In this document: positions 43,491-52,029 of the stretch, in pieces
Numbering within the stretch: the stretch's first letter is position 1
Layout of the letters: each line of letters starts with the position of its first letter
Assembly (NCBI RefSeq): GCF_000009265.1
Contig: NC_008378.1
Coordinates: 124,001-188,000 of the forward strand
DNA: 64,000 nt
DNA from: Rhizobium johnstonii 3841
GTDB taxonomy: Bacteria; Pseudomonadota; Alphaproteobacteria; Rhizobiales; Rhizobiaceae
Direction of reading: 5' to 3'
Notes under the pieces: generated by a model
What the model was told of the DNA's origin: nothing
Databases searched by the model: none
Seen by the model: the letters and a program-made list of their open reading frames with translations, nothing else
Program-made: the position numbers and the translations under genes

Positions 43491-44672
43491 TCACGCGACC
43501 CTGAGGGACGGGGATGCGCGGCGGTCGAGGGCGCCGCTCCAGATGGTCAGGAGCAGGGCGACGGCGACCAGGATTGCGCCAATCCAAGGGGTCGAAGCGA
43601 GACCCAGCGGCGATTCGACGACCAGGCCACCAAGCCATGCGCCGATGGCGATGCCGAGATTGAAGGCCGCGATGTTGAGCGCGGAGGCGACATCGACAGC
43701 GCCGGGACGGTGTTCCTTGGCCAGTTGCACGACATAGAGCTGCAGGCCCGGAACATTGGCGAAGGACAGGAAGCCGAGCGCCGCCAGCGTGATCAGGGTC
43801 AGTACCGGCGAGACGGCGGTGAAGGAAAACACCAGCAGTACGATTGCCTGAGCCAGGAAGAGGCCGACCAGCGCCTTGACCGGATTACGGTTGGCAATCT
43901 TGCCGCCGCCGATGTTGCCGGCCGCGATGGCGATGCCATAGAGCACGAGGATCAGGCTGACACTGGATTGGGAGAAGCCGGTAACGTCCTGAAGGATCGG
44001 CGCAAGAAAGGTAAAGGCGACGAAGGTGCCACCATAACCGAGCGCGGTCATGGCGAAGACGATGAGCAGGCGGCCAGAACCGAGCACGCGGACCTGATCG
44101 AGAATGCTTGCCGGCGGGGCCTTCTTCAGCGTGTTCGGTAAAAGGGCGGCGATAGCGACAAAGGCGATGACACCGAGAGCGGCAACGGCCCAGAACGTTG
44201 CACGCCAACCGTAGATCTGGCCGATATATGTGCCAATCGGAACGCCGGTGACGATGGCGACGGTCAGGCCCATGAACATCATGGCGATAGCCGAGGCGCG
44301 GCGGTTTTCCGGCACGAGGTCGGCGGCGATCGTTGCGCCGACCGAAAAGAAGACGCCGTGAGCGAAGGCGGCAATTACGCGGGCAACGAGCAGCATCTCA
44401 TAGCTGGGCGACAGCGCCGCAATGGTGTTGCCTATTACGAACAGGGTCATCAGGCCAAGCAGCAGCGGCTTTCGTTCGATCTTGCCGGTCAAGGCGGTGA
44501 GTATGGGCGCGCCGAAGGTGACGCCGAGCGCGTAGACGCTGACGATCAAACCGGCGAGCGACAAGGTAATGTGCAGATCAGTCGCAACCGTCGGCAAAAG
44601 CCCGACAATCACGAACTCGGTGGTGCCGATCGCGTAGGCCGCGATCGTCAAGGCAAAAATGGCTAAGGGCAT
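43491..44672 (-). CDS. MFS transporter (arabinose/sugar efflux-like)
   Basis: A 393-residue twelve-TM major facilitator of the AraJ/PbuE/YdhP-type efflux group. The opening MPLAIFALTIAAYAIGTTEFVIVGLLP and the 2-3 loop region with GKIERKPLL are characteristic. AAAGGAA lies eight bases before the ATG at 44672; a longer in-frame reading lacks family character. It is divergent from a LysR gene, a common arrangement in which the regulator controls the exporter in response to a toxic or metabolic compound. Confidence 0.9.
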   Translation of the reverse strand: MPLAIFALTIAAYAIGTTEFVIVGLLPTVATDLHITLSLAGLIVSVYALGVTFGAPILTALTGKIERKPLLLGLMTLFVIGNTIAALSPSYEMLLVARVIAAFAHGVFFSVGATIAADLVPENRRASAIAMMFMGLTVAIVTGVPIGTYIGQIYGWRATFWAVAALGVIAFVAIAALLPNTLKKAPPASILDQVRVLGSGRLLIVFAMTALGYGGTFVAFTFLAPILQDVTGFSQSSVSLILVLYGIAIAAGNIGGGKIANRNPVKALVGLFLAQAIVLLVFSFTAVSPVLTLITLAALGFLSFANVPGLQLYVVQLAKEHRPGAVDVASALNIAAFNLGIAIGAWLGGLVVESPLGLASTPWIGAILVAVALLLTIWSGALDRRASPSLRVA

Positions 44673-44738
44673 GACAAGTTCCTTTCCGCCCCACGGTTCG
44701 AGTGAGGGTGCTGAGACAGCGGAGCTGCCGGTTGAACG

Positions 44739-44754
44739 ATTGCTGTGTTGCAAT
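44739..44754. promoter_or_regulatory. Candidate LysR-type operator between MFS and LysR genes
   Basis: ATTGC (44739-44743) and GCAAT (44750-44754) form a perfect dyad with a six-base spacer and satisfy the LysR-box rule T-N11-A (T at 44740, A at 44752). It lies in the divergent region, about 65 bases from the MFS start and 77 from the LysR start. Confidence 0.5.
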
Positions 44755-44830
44755 ATGGGTGGAGAGAACTTGAATGATAATCGGGAGTATTGGATAAGTA
44801 CCTGTGAATTACTTTCATAGGCGAAAGACA

Positions 44831-45754
44831 ATGGATAACCGAACAGGGGAAATGGAAGTCTTTGTAATGGCAGCCGAATTGCAGAGCTTTTCCGCCGCTG
44901 GACGGCGGCTCAAAATGTCTCCGTCTGCCGTCAGCAAACTCGTGACGCGCATCGAAGATCGTCTCGGGACACGCCTGCTGGTGCGCTCGACGCGGACAAT
45001 GACATTAACACCGGAGGGTGAAGTATATCTCTCTCGAGCGCGGCGTATCCTGACCGATATAACAGAGACAGAACAGATTGTGGCTGGCGGAGGCAAAATG
45101 ATCCCGCGCGGACTGCTTCGCGTTAATGCGTCCGTGGGCTTTGGAGAAAGACACCTCCTTGCACTCATACCTGCTTTTCTCGAACTCTATCCTGAAGTTC
45201 AGCTCGACATTTCGCTGACGGACGGCATCATTGGTCTGATTGAGGAACGCACAGATATAGCAATTCGATCTGGAGCAATGGATGACTCGTCCCTAAAGGC
45301 GCGCAAGCTTCTCGAAAGCCGACGGGTCATTGTTGCGTCCCCCGCCTATCTAGACGCAAAGGGCATACCGAAAACTCCACAGGACCTCGCCAACCACAAC
45401 TGTTTCAGCTTCAATTTCCGGCGTTCCCTGAACGAATGGCCATTCCGGAACCCTGGGACGTCGGAGGTCTATCGCCTTCCCGTAACGGGTAATACCGCGG
45501 TCAACAGCGGCATGGTCATGCGCCGACTTTGCCTTTCCGGCAGTGGATTGGGCAGGGTGGGCCAATTCCATGTTCAGCCGGATATCGACGCAGGGAAGCT
45601 GATCCCGTTGCTAGAGGAATACAATCCTCACGACATGGAACAGATTCATGCAGTGTTTGCTGGACATGAGCATCTTGCCGCTCGCATTCGCGCGTTCATC
45701 GACTTCCTGGCGGAGCACCTCAGTGACGAAGGAAAATCGGAGCCGCTGCCGTGA
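44831..45754 (+). CDS. LysR-family transcriptional regulator
   Basis: A 307-residue LysR regulator. The helix-turn-helix is at about 4-63 (MEVFVMAAELQSFSAAGRRLKMSPSAVSKLVTRIEDRLG), followed by a substrate-binding effector domain of the CrgA-like kind. The ATG at 44831 has AGGCGAAAG upstream; a GTG at 44804 is in frame but has no better signal. It faces the MFS exporter gene across a 158-base region holding a LysR-box dyad. Confidence 0.9.
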   Translation: MDNRTGEMEVFVMAAELQSFSAAGRRLKMSPSAVSKLVTRIEDRLGTRLLVRSTRTMTLTPEGEVYLSRARRILTDITETEQIVAGGGKMIPRGLLRVNASVGFGERHLLALIPAFLELYPEVQLDISLTDGIIGLIEERTDIAIRSGAMDDSSLKARKLLESRRVIVASPAYLDAKGIPKTPQDLANHNCFSFNFRRSLNEWPFRNPGTSEVYRLPVTGNTAVNSGMVMRRLCLSGSGLGRVGQFHVQPDIDAGKLIPLLEEYNPHDMEQIHAVFAGHEHLAARIRAFIDFLAEHLSDEGKSEPLP

Positions 45755-45880
45755 AACCACCATCGAGCGGTTTTCTGACGGCTCGGAAACATCAGCCGGT
45801 AGCACTGAGGTAACGATGACGATCGCATCCGAAAGAGATGATGCGTGACTGGCTACTTCAAAAACGCTTCAGATGCCCGA

Positions 45881-46663
45881 TCAGAACCGATGAATGCGTA
45901 AGCCAAGTATCTTCTCACAAACGACCACCACGATGAGTGTCAAAATAATCGAGCAAGTCGAGACCGCTGCCGCCTCGGGCGTAAAATTGGTGCGCAGGTA
46001 ATCGAACAACTGGATCGGCAGCGTCGATGTGCCGACATTCTTCAGCATGAAGGAAATGGTGAAGACGTCAAATGAGACGATGAAGGCGAACAGGCAGCCG
46101 CCGATGACACCGGGCTTGATCAGTGGCAGCATGATCCGCCGGAAACGGGTGAAACGGCCGGCCCCGAGACTTTGCGCCGCCAAGCTCCAGGACGGATCAT
46201 AGCTTTCCATCGACGCCGAGACGTTGATGAATACGAAGGGCAGCGTGATCAGCACGTGGCCGAGGAGCAGACCAACGATCGTCTGCGTGCCGATACCGAT
46301 CGAATAGACGAAAAACAGCAGCGAGATCGCAGTCAGGACTTCCGGCAACAGCAACGGCGCCAGCATGGCGATCCGCACCGTGTCCTTGAACTTACCAGCA
46401 TACTGCACATAGAACATCGCCGCCATCGTTCCTATGATGCCGGAGATTATCGTGGTCAGCGTCGCGATCCACAAGGAAGTGCGGATTGCCCGCATGAACA
46501 CTTCGTTGTTGAAGAACACCAGATACCAGCGAAATGACAACCCCTGCGGCGGGAAGGTGAGGAAGGCGCCGGCATTGAACGACGCCCCGACGACGACCAA
46601 GATCGGCGCCAGGAGAAAGGCGTAGATGACCAGGCAGTACACCGTGAGGAAGGGTTTCGACAT
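45881..46663 (-). CDS. PotC-like ABC transporter permease
   Basis: A 260-residue inner-membrane permease with about six TMs, first at residues 6-26, and the coupling motif SLAAQSLGAGRFTRFRRIMLPL. The ATG at 46663 lies five bases after the stop of the PotB-like gene. It is the last gene of the oxygenase/PotD/A/B/C operon. Confidence 0.92.
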   Translation of the reverse strand: MSKPFLTVYCLVIYAFLLAPILVVVGASFNAGAFLTFPPQGLSFRWYLVFFNNEVFMRAIRTSLWIATLTTIISGIIGTMAAMFYVQYAGKFKDTVRIAMLAPLLLPEVLTAISLLFFVYSIGIGTQTIVGLLLGHVLITLPFVFINVSASMESYDPSWSLAAQSLGAGRFTRFRRIMLPLIKPGVIGGCLFAFIVSFDVFTISFMLKNVGTSTLPIQLFDYLRTNFTPEAAAVSTCSIILTLIVVVVCEKILGLRIHRF

Positions 46664-46668
46664 GTCTT

Positions 46669-47526
46669 TTATGCCTTCCATTTCATGACGGTCAGCCGCC
46701 CGAAGATGACCACCACGATCGCGCCTGTGACCGACAACATCAGCGCCAGCGCGGAACCGAACGGCCATTGGAACGTGTCGATCAGGGCATCGACCACCGT
46801 CACCGCCATGGTTTTGACCCGAAGGCCGCCGATCAGCGAAGGCGTCACATAGGCACTTAGCGACAGCACGAACACCAGGATGCAGCCGGCCTGAATGCCG
46901 GGCAGCGACAACGGCAGTGTGATGCGCCGGAAGGCCTTGAACTTGGAGGCACCGAGCGAACGAGCGGCCGATTCCAGCGAGGGATCGATGCCCTGGATCG
47001 CGCTCATTATCGGCAGGATCATGAAGGGCAGGAATACATGCACCAGCGCAATGACGATGCCGAGGGCATTGTACATCAGCGGCAGCGGCCCATCGATCAC
47101 GCCCCAGCCAGCCAGCGCCCGGTTGATCAGGCCGTTATTGCCGAGCAGGATCGTCCAGCCGTAGCTGCGAATCACGATGCCGACCAGAAGTGGTGAGAGC
47201 ACCAGTCCGTAGCCGAGGGAGCGGATCGCAGATGTACCCCGCGCCAGCTGCCAGGCCACCGGATAGCCTAGAATCAGACAGGCAAACGTGGTGACGAAGC
47301 CGATCCACAGCGTGTTGACCATCTGGCTGATGTAGAAGATGTCCGAGAAGAACTTGCTGTAATTGCCGGTGGTAAAGCCCGGCGCATAGGGCGTGCCCTG
47401 CCCAGGCACGCGAAAGCTCATCACGATGATATTGAGATACGGCAGCACGAGAAAGAAGCCGAGCAGGATCGCGGCGGGCGCGATCAACAGCAGCGGCCCG
47501 AACCGTTTTTTGGCGCCTGCGTTCAT
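46669..47526 (-). CDS. PotB-like ABC transporter permease
   Basis: A 285-residue inner-membrane permease with a first TM at about 12-32, about five more TMs and the coupling motif ESAARSLGASKFKAFRRITLPL. Its ATG overlaps the ATPase stop as ATGA. It forms the channel with the PotC-like partner encoded next. Confidence 0.92.
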   Translation of the reverse strand: MNAGAKKRFGPLLLIAPAAILLGFFLVLPYLNIIVMSFRVPGQGTPYAPGFTTGNYSKFFSDIFYISQMVNTLWIGFVTTFACLILGYPVAWQLARGTSAIRSLGYGLVLSPLLVGIVIRSYGWTILLGNNGLINRALAGWGVIDGPLPLMYNALGIVIALVHVFLPFMILPIMSAIQGIDPSLESAARSLGASKFKAFRRITLPLSLPGIQAGCILVFVLSLSAYVTPSLIGGLRVKTMAVTVVDALIDTFQWPFGSALALMLSVTGAIVVVIFGRLTVMKWKA

Positions 47527-48578
47527 GCCGCGGATCCAAGCGGCCAGAAGCGGTCTGAAGGTGCACGCAACAGCACCTCCTCGCCATCGGCGAATCGTAT
47601 CCGCGGAAACGTCTGGACGTTGACGACCGCGCCGTCCGCCAACTGCAGCCGGTAATCGACGAGGCTACCGGAATAATAGCTGGACAGAACTTTGGCGGGC
47701 ACGCCGGCCCCCTTGGAGGATATCGGCAGCAGTTCGACCGCTTCCGGGCGCAGCGCCAAAACAAGTTCGGTATCGTCGGCATAGTCGTCGGCAACTTCGA
47801 CCTCACCGAACACGGTGGAGACCACAGTGCGGCCAGCGGCCTTGCCGACCTTGCCGTGGACGATATTCACCTGACCGACGAATTCCGCCACTTCCAGATT
47901 TGCCGGACGCTCGTAGATGTCGGAGGGCGTCCCAATCTGAGCGATACGGCCGCTGAACATCACCACCACCCGGTCGGACATGGTCATGGCTTCTGCCTGG
48001 TCATGGGTGACGTAGACGGTCGTAATTCCGACGCGGCGCTGCAGGTCGCGGATGAATATCCGCATCTCCTCGCGCAGCTTGGCATCGAGATTGGCGAGCG
48101 GTTCGTCGAGCAGCAGGATTTTAGGTTCGATGACGAGCGCACGCGCCAGCGCCACGCGCTGCTGCTGGCCGCCGGAAAGCTGGCGCGGATAACGGTCTGC
48201 ATAGCCGGCAAGCTGCACCATATCCAGAACCTCGGATATGCGGGTGCGGATCTCGCCCTTCGGTATCCTGCGCATTTCCAGCCCGAAGGCGAGGTTCTTT
48301 TCCACCGTCATATGCGGGAAAAGCGCATAGTTCTGAAACACCATGCCGATATCGCGTTTCTCGACGGGCATATGCACGACATCGCGCCCGTCGAAGCGGA
48401 TCGCCCCATGGGTCGCGTCCTCGAACCCGGCGATCATCTTCAATGTCGTCGTCTTGCCGCATCCGGACGGGCCGAGCAGCGAGATGAACTCACCCTCGGC
48501 AATTTTGATGGAAATGCCGTTGACTGCGAGACCCTGCCCGTAGTCCTTGGTCAGCTTTTCAATGCTAACCTCTGTCAT
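47523..48578 (-). CDS. PotA-type ABC transporter ATP-binding protein
   Basis: A 351-residue ATPase of the spermidine/putrescine class with all motifs intact: [10 protein letters not shown]-loop FQN, LSGGQQQR, LLLDEPLANLD and VTHDQAEA with the switch His, then a TOBE domain. It contrasts with the degenerate ATPase of the 13-gene cluster. It follows the binding-protein gene across an intrinsic terminator, so its expression depends on read-through or a hidden promoter. Confidence 0.93.
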   Translation of the reverse strand: MTEVSIEKLTKDYGQGLAVNGISIKIAEGEFISLLGPSGCGKTTTLKMIAGFEDATHGAIRFDGRDVVHMPVEKRDIGMVFQNYALFPHMTVEKNLAFGLEMRRIPKGEIRTRISEVLDMVQLAGYADRYPRQLSGGQQQRVALARALVIEPKILLLDEPLANLDAKLREEMRIFIRDLQRRVGITTVYVTHDQAEAMTMSDRVVVMFSGRIAQIGTPSDIYERPANLEVAEFVGQVNIVHGKVGKAAGRTVVSTVFGEVEVADDYADDTELVLALRPEAVELLPISSKGAGVPAKVLSSYYSGSLVDYRLQLADGAVVNVQTFPRIRFADGEEVLLRAPSDRFWPLGSAA

Positions 48579-48628
48579 GAATTGTCACTTTCCAATTGCC
48601 TGGAGCCAACGGTCCAAAGATCCTCCGC

Positions 48629-48673
48629 AAAAAAAACCGATCATGGCTCCGCCACAGGGGTGGGCCATGATCG
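48629..48673 (-). terminator. Intrinsic terminator inside the transporter operon
   Basis: Perfect 10-bp stem, CGATCATGGC (48638-48647) with GCCATGATCG (48664-48673), and a further inner CCAC/GTGG pairing in the loop. On the minus strand it is followed after one base by eight consecutive T (plus 48629-48636). It lies between the binding-protein stop and the ATPase start, so it should make the binding protein much more abundant than the rest of the transporter. Confidence 0.85.
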
Positions 48674-48685
48674 CATCGGGGGAAA

Positions 48686-49723
48686 TCACTTTATGGTCTT
48701 CGCCCAGCGTTCGGCGAGCTCGCCTTGCTTTTCGTTGACGAAGTTCCAGTCCCAGGTGAGGATCTTGTCCATGTCGGCGCCGGAGACCGGCACGCTGGCT
48801 TTGAGATCAGCCGGCACCATGACCTTGGAATTGGTCGGCGAGATGAAGAACTGTCTCATCATCATCGTCTGCACGTCGGGCGACAGCAGGAAGTTGGCAT
48901 ACTGGTAGGCCAGTTCCTTCTCCGGGCCATTGGCAAGGATGTTGATGGTTTGGTCGAACATGAACATCCCTTCTTCCGGGACGATGCAATCGACCGGCAG
49001 TCCCTGAGCCTTCAGGCGGGCAATTTCGCCGAAATCGAACGGTGCGACGACGATTTCGCCTGACGCGAGACCGGTGGAAAGGTTGAAGTCCACCTGGATG
49101 ACCGAGCCAAGCTTTTCGAGCGCGGCAAAGCCGGCGTCGACATCATACTGGTCCTTGCCAAAAATCCTCGAAAACAGCAGCAACTCCATCTTGCCGGCGC
49201 TGTTGGCAAAATTGTAGAGGCCGATCTTGCCTTTGAATTCCGGGTTGGTCCAAAGATCCTTCCAACTTTTTGGCGGTGTCTTCACCAGGTCCGTGCGGTA
49301 GCCGATGCCGATCGGGGAAACGGCGCCGATCGCGCCCCAGCCGTCGGTCTTCTTGGCCAGCGGATAAAGGTCGGCATAGTTCGACAGCTTCGTCAGGTCG
49401 AGCTTCTCGAAGAAACCTTCCTTGCGCAGCCCCGAGGCGAAGACCTCGTTGGTCATCACGATCGAATAGGGCGGCTTGGCAACGCCGGCGGCCCGCAGAT
49501 TCGCCCCGAACACGCGGCCGTTTCCAACGTCCAGCGTCACGGCTGCCCCGCTCTGCTTGGTGAATTCCGGCGCCACTGTCGAGCGCCAGTACTGTTCCCA
49601 TACCCCGCCCAGCGTCGGCACGATCAGCGTCTTAGATTGTGCACGGGCCGGAAGTCCCATGAGACCGGCGGCAGCGAATGCTCCCATTCCGGCAAGCGTC
49701 TGCCGCCTTGTCAAATCCATCAT
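48686..49723 (-). CDS. PotD-type ABC transporter substrate-binding protein, Tat-exported
   Basis: A 345-residue periplasmic binding protein of the spermidine/putrescine type. The N-terminus MMDLTRRQTLAGMG is a twin-arginine signal with a hydrophobic run and a cleavage site near ARAQS at about residue 30. The ATG at 49723 follows GGGGAACTGGAAA. It is encoded between a 2-oxoglutarate-type oxygenase and the ATPase. The divergent pseudouridine genes make a nucleoside or modified base an attractive ligand, but polyamines cannot be excluded. Confidence 0.9.
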   Translation of the reverse strand: MMDLTRRQTLAGMGAFAAAGLMGLPARAQSKTLIVPTLGGVWEQYWRSTVAPEFTKQSGAAVTLDVGNGRVFGANLRAAGVAKPPYSIVMTNEVFASGLRKEGFFEKLDLTKLSNYADLYPLAKKTDGWGAIGAVSPIGIGYRTDLVKTPPKSWKDLWTNPEFKGKIGLYNFANSAGKMELLLFSRIFGKDQYDVDAGFAALEKLGSVIQVDFNLSTGLASGEIVVAPFDFGEIARLKAQGLPVDCIVPEEGMFMFDQTINILANGPEKELAYQYANFLLSPDVQTMMMRQFFISPTNSKVMVPADLKASVPVSGADMDKILTWDWNFVNEKQGELAERWAKTIK

Positions 49724-49810
49724 TTTCCAGTTCCCCTTAGTTGCGATCCTTGATCGTTGTGCCGGCGGTTTTCCGCTTCTGCGCACGAGTCAGTCGACTT
49801 CAGTCACTCA

Positions 49811-50785
49811 TCAGCCTTTCGAGAAAGCCTGTTTCGTCTTCAGGTCGATATATTCACCGTAGGTAATCGGCTCGTATTTCGCGCCGCCCTTTAAGAAAGG
49901 CGGCAGGCACTCGATCACCGTGTCCTTCGACGGGTTGAGGAAGAACGGGATCGACTGGCGGCGCGCCGTGCCCTTGAAGCCGCTCGGCGGATTGGCGACC
50001 CGATGCGGGGTCGAGACCCACTCGTCGTTGCTCCAGCGCATAAACGCATCGGCGATGTTGATGACATAGGCACCCTCGATCGATGGCGCGTCAAGCCAGT
50101 CGCCATTGCGGTTGCGCACTTGCAACCCGCCTGCCGACGCTTCCGAGCGCAAGATGGTCATGAAGCCGTAATCGGTGTGGACGCCGGCGCGCATCTGGCC
50201 CGGCAGCGGTGCTTCGTCCTGTTCGGGATAGTTGATGACGCGCAGTGCCGAGAGGTGGTTCTCGAAGGACGGCTCGAAATAATCCTGGTCAAGCCCGATC
50301 GCCTGGCAGAAGATCCGGCGCATGTGCTTGGCCAGGATTTCCATTTCCTTGAAATAGTCGCGGAAGGCCCGCTCGATCCCTTCCGGCCTGTTGGGCCACG
50401 TATCGCCCGGCAGGTTCTGACCGAAGTTCAGGCTTTCCTTGTAGTCGCCGGGCGTCTTGATGCCGAGCGTCGCGGCCAATGCTTCCTCGGCGAGGGGCGA
50501 GAAGGCGACGCCGCCCATCACGCCCGTGCCGCGCCCTTGCGTCGTCTTCCAGTCTTGCGGGTAATCGAAAAAGGCGCGGGCGAGTTGATAGAGCCGCGAG
50601 GTGACGTCCAGCGAAACACCATGGCCGGTGACAAGGAAGAAGCCGGTGTCGCGACAGGCGGCCTCGATCGCCTTCACCACATCGGCGCTGCCCACCTCAT
50701 TACGGATGAAAGGCCCCACATCGATGACGGGAATGCCGGCCCCGACACCGTTGGACGACGCGGTATTGGCGTTCGATACGGACAT
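49811..50785 (-). CDS. Isopenicillin-N-synthase-like 2-oxoglutarate/Fe(II) oxygenase
   Basis: A 324-residue non-haem iron oxygenase. The iron facial triad is His203, Asp205 (HTD) and His261 (TPHRV), and the 2-oxoglutarate-binding Arg276-x-Ser278 pair is present; the N-terminal IPNS-family domain has TGFFLVTGHGV. GGAGG lies seven bases before the ATG. Members hydroxylate small molecules, including pyrimidine bases, purines, amino acids and hormones. It is the first gene of the transporter operon and divergent from psuK-psuG, so a base or nucleoside hydroxylase is a reasonable guess. Confidence 0.88.
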   Translation of the reverse strand: MSVSNANTASSNGVGAGIPVIDVGPFIRNEVGSADVVKAIEAACRDTGFFLVTGHGVSLDVTSRLYQLARAFFDYPQDWKTTQGRGTGVMGGVAFSPLAEEALAATLGIKTPGDYKESLNFGQNLPGDTWPNRPEGIERAFRDYFKEMEILAKHMRRIFCQAIGLDQDYFEPSFENHLSALRVINYPEQDEAPLPGQMRAGVHTDYGFMTILRSEASAGGLQVRNRNGDWLDAPSIEGAYVINIADAFMRWSNDEWVSTPHRVANPPSGFKGTARRQSIPFFLNPSKDTVIECLPPFLKGGAKYEPITYGEYIDLKTKQAFSKG

Positions 50786-50811
50786 AAGCCTACCTCCAAA
50801 CTCGACTGACA

Positions 50812-50837
50812 AACAGATGTTGACAAAAACATCTGTT
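50812..50837. promoter_or_regulatory. Perfect operator-like dyad in the divergent psuK/oxygenase promoter
   Basis: AACAGATGTT (50812-50821) and AACATCTGTT (50828-50837) are exact inverted repeats with a six-base spacer. The dyad overlaps a TTGACA -35 hexamer (50820-50825) on the plus strand, although the -10 region (around CATAT at 50845) is weak. The only clear DNA-binding domain encoded next door is the N-terminal helix-turn-helix of PsuK. The repeat is certain; the function is inferred. Confidence 0.6.
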
Positions 50838-50886
50838 GTTGTCCATATCAAAAATAACGAAACTTCAACCCAGTGAACTAGACAAG

Positions 50887-51999
50887 ATGGATGACCTTGC
50901 CCCCCAGGAAGCGGCCGTCCTGGCAATCATTAAGGACAACCCTTTCGCAGGGCAGCAGGAAATCGCGTCGATGCTCGGCCTGGCCCGCTCGACCGTGGCT
51001 GCCCACATCGTCCAGCTGATGCAGAAGGGCTATATTCTCGGCCGCGGTTATGTGATGCCGGCCAGGACGCGGGCCGTTTGCATCGGTGGCGCCGTGCTCG
51101 ACCACAAGTACCGCGCCAAGGAAGCACTTGTGTTCGAAACCTCCAACCCGGTGGATGGCATTCGCAGTCTCGGCGGCGTTGCCCGCAACGTTGCGGAAAA
51201 CCTTGCACTGCTGGGTACCTCGACGAGCTTCGTCTCGATCGTCGGCGATGACGAAGGCGGAAGGGCGATCCTGAAGCATATGCGCGACCGCGGCATCGAT
51301 GTGAGCCAGGTCGTCACCACCTCGGAACGCCCGACAGCCGAATATGCTGCGATCCTCGATCCACAGGGCGAACTTGTTCTCGGCATTGCCGACATGGGCA
51401 TTTTCGACCTGCTTCTGCCGAACCATATCGAGCGGATCTGGCCGCATCTGGCCGCCGCCAGCTGGGTGTTTTCCGACTGTAACCCGCCCGCCGAAATGCT
51501 GGCAGCCCTGATCGCCAAGCGCCAGGGCGGCGCCCGCTTCAAGCTAGCGATCGACGCGGTCTCGACCCCCAAGGCTGCTCGCCTGCCGAAAAATCTGACC
51601 GGCATTGACCTCCTGTTCATGAATATCGACGAGGCGAATTCGATCCTGAAGCGCCAGGGCCACGAAACGATCGAGGATGCCCGCGAAGCCGCGCTTGCGC
51701 TGCAGGCAGCCGGCGCACGGGAAGCGATCGTCACCATGGCTGCACGCGGCATCGCAGTTGCCGGGATCGAAGGCGCCAAGACGTTTCCGGCGGTCACTGC
51801 CCGGCCGATCGACATTACCGGCGCGGGCGATGCCATGATTGCTGGTACGCTTCACAGCATTCTGAACGGCGAAAACACCTATGCCGCGGCCCGCACCGGC
51901 GCGCTGCTCGCCACGCTGACGACGGAAAGCACCGCCAGCGTCCACACCGAATTGTCCGAACGCTTCCTCGAAGCGAACATGCACCGGCTTGTCGGCTAA
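50887..51999 (+). CDS. psuK: Pseudouridine kinase with N-terminal helix-turn-helix
   Basis: A 370-residue PfkB-family kinase that phosphorylates pseudouridine at the 5' position. Residues about 5-55 form a helix-turn-helix (QQEIASMLGLARSTVAAHIVQLM), then the PfkB domain with GGVARNVAENLALLG and the catalytic ITGAGDAMIAG motif. A fused helix-turn-helix is known in this family, so it may also regulate its own operon. The ATG at 50887 has no clear Shine-Dalgarno. psuG follows after 30 bases. Confidence 0.88.
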   Translation: MDDLAPQEAAVLAIIKDNPFAGQQEIASMLGLARSTVAAHIVQLMQKGYILGRGYVMPARTRAVCIGGAVLDHKYRAKEALVFETSNPVDGIRSLGGVARNVAENLALLGTSTSFVSIVGDDEGGRAILKHMRDRGIDVSQVVTTSERPTAEYAAILDPQGELVLGIADMGIFDLLLPNHIERIWPHLAAASWVFSDCNPPAEMLAALIAKRQGGARFKLAIDAVSTPKAARLPKNLTGIDLLFMNIDEANSILKRQGHETIEDAREAALALQAAGAREAIVTMAARGIAVAGIEGAKTFPAVTARPIDITGAGDAMIAGTLHSILNGENTYAAARTGALLATLTTESTASVHTELSERFLEANMHRLVG

Positions 52000-52029
52000 C
52001 CTCGCCGGCTGAATCAAGGAATTGTCACA

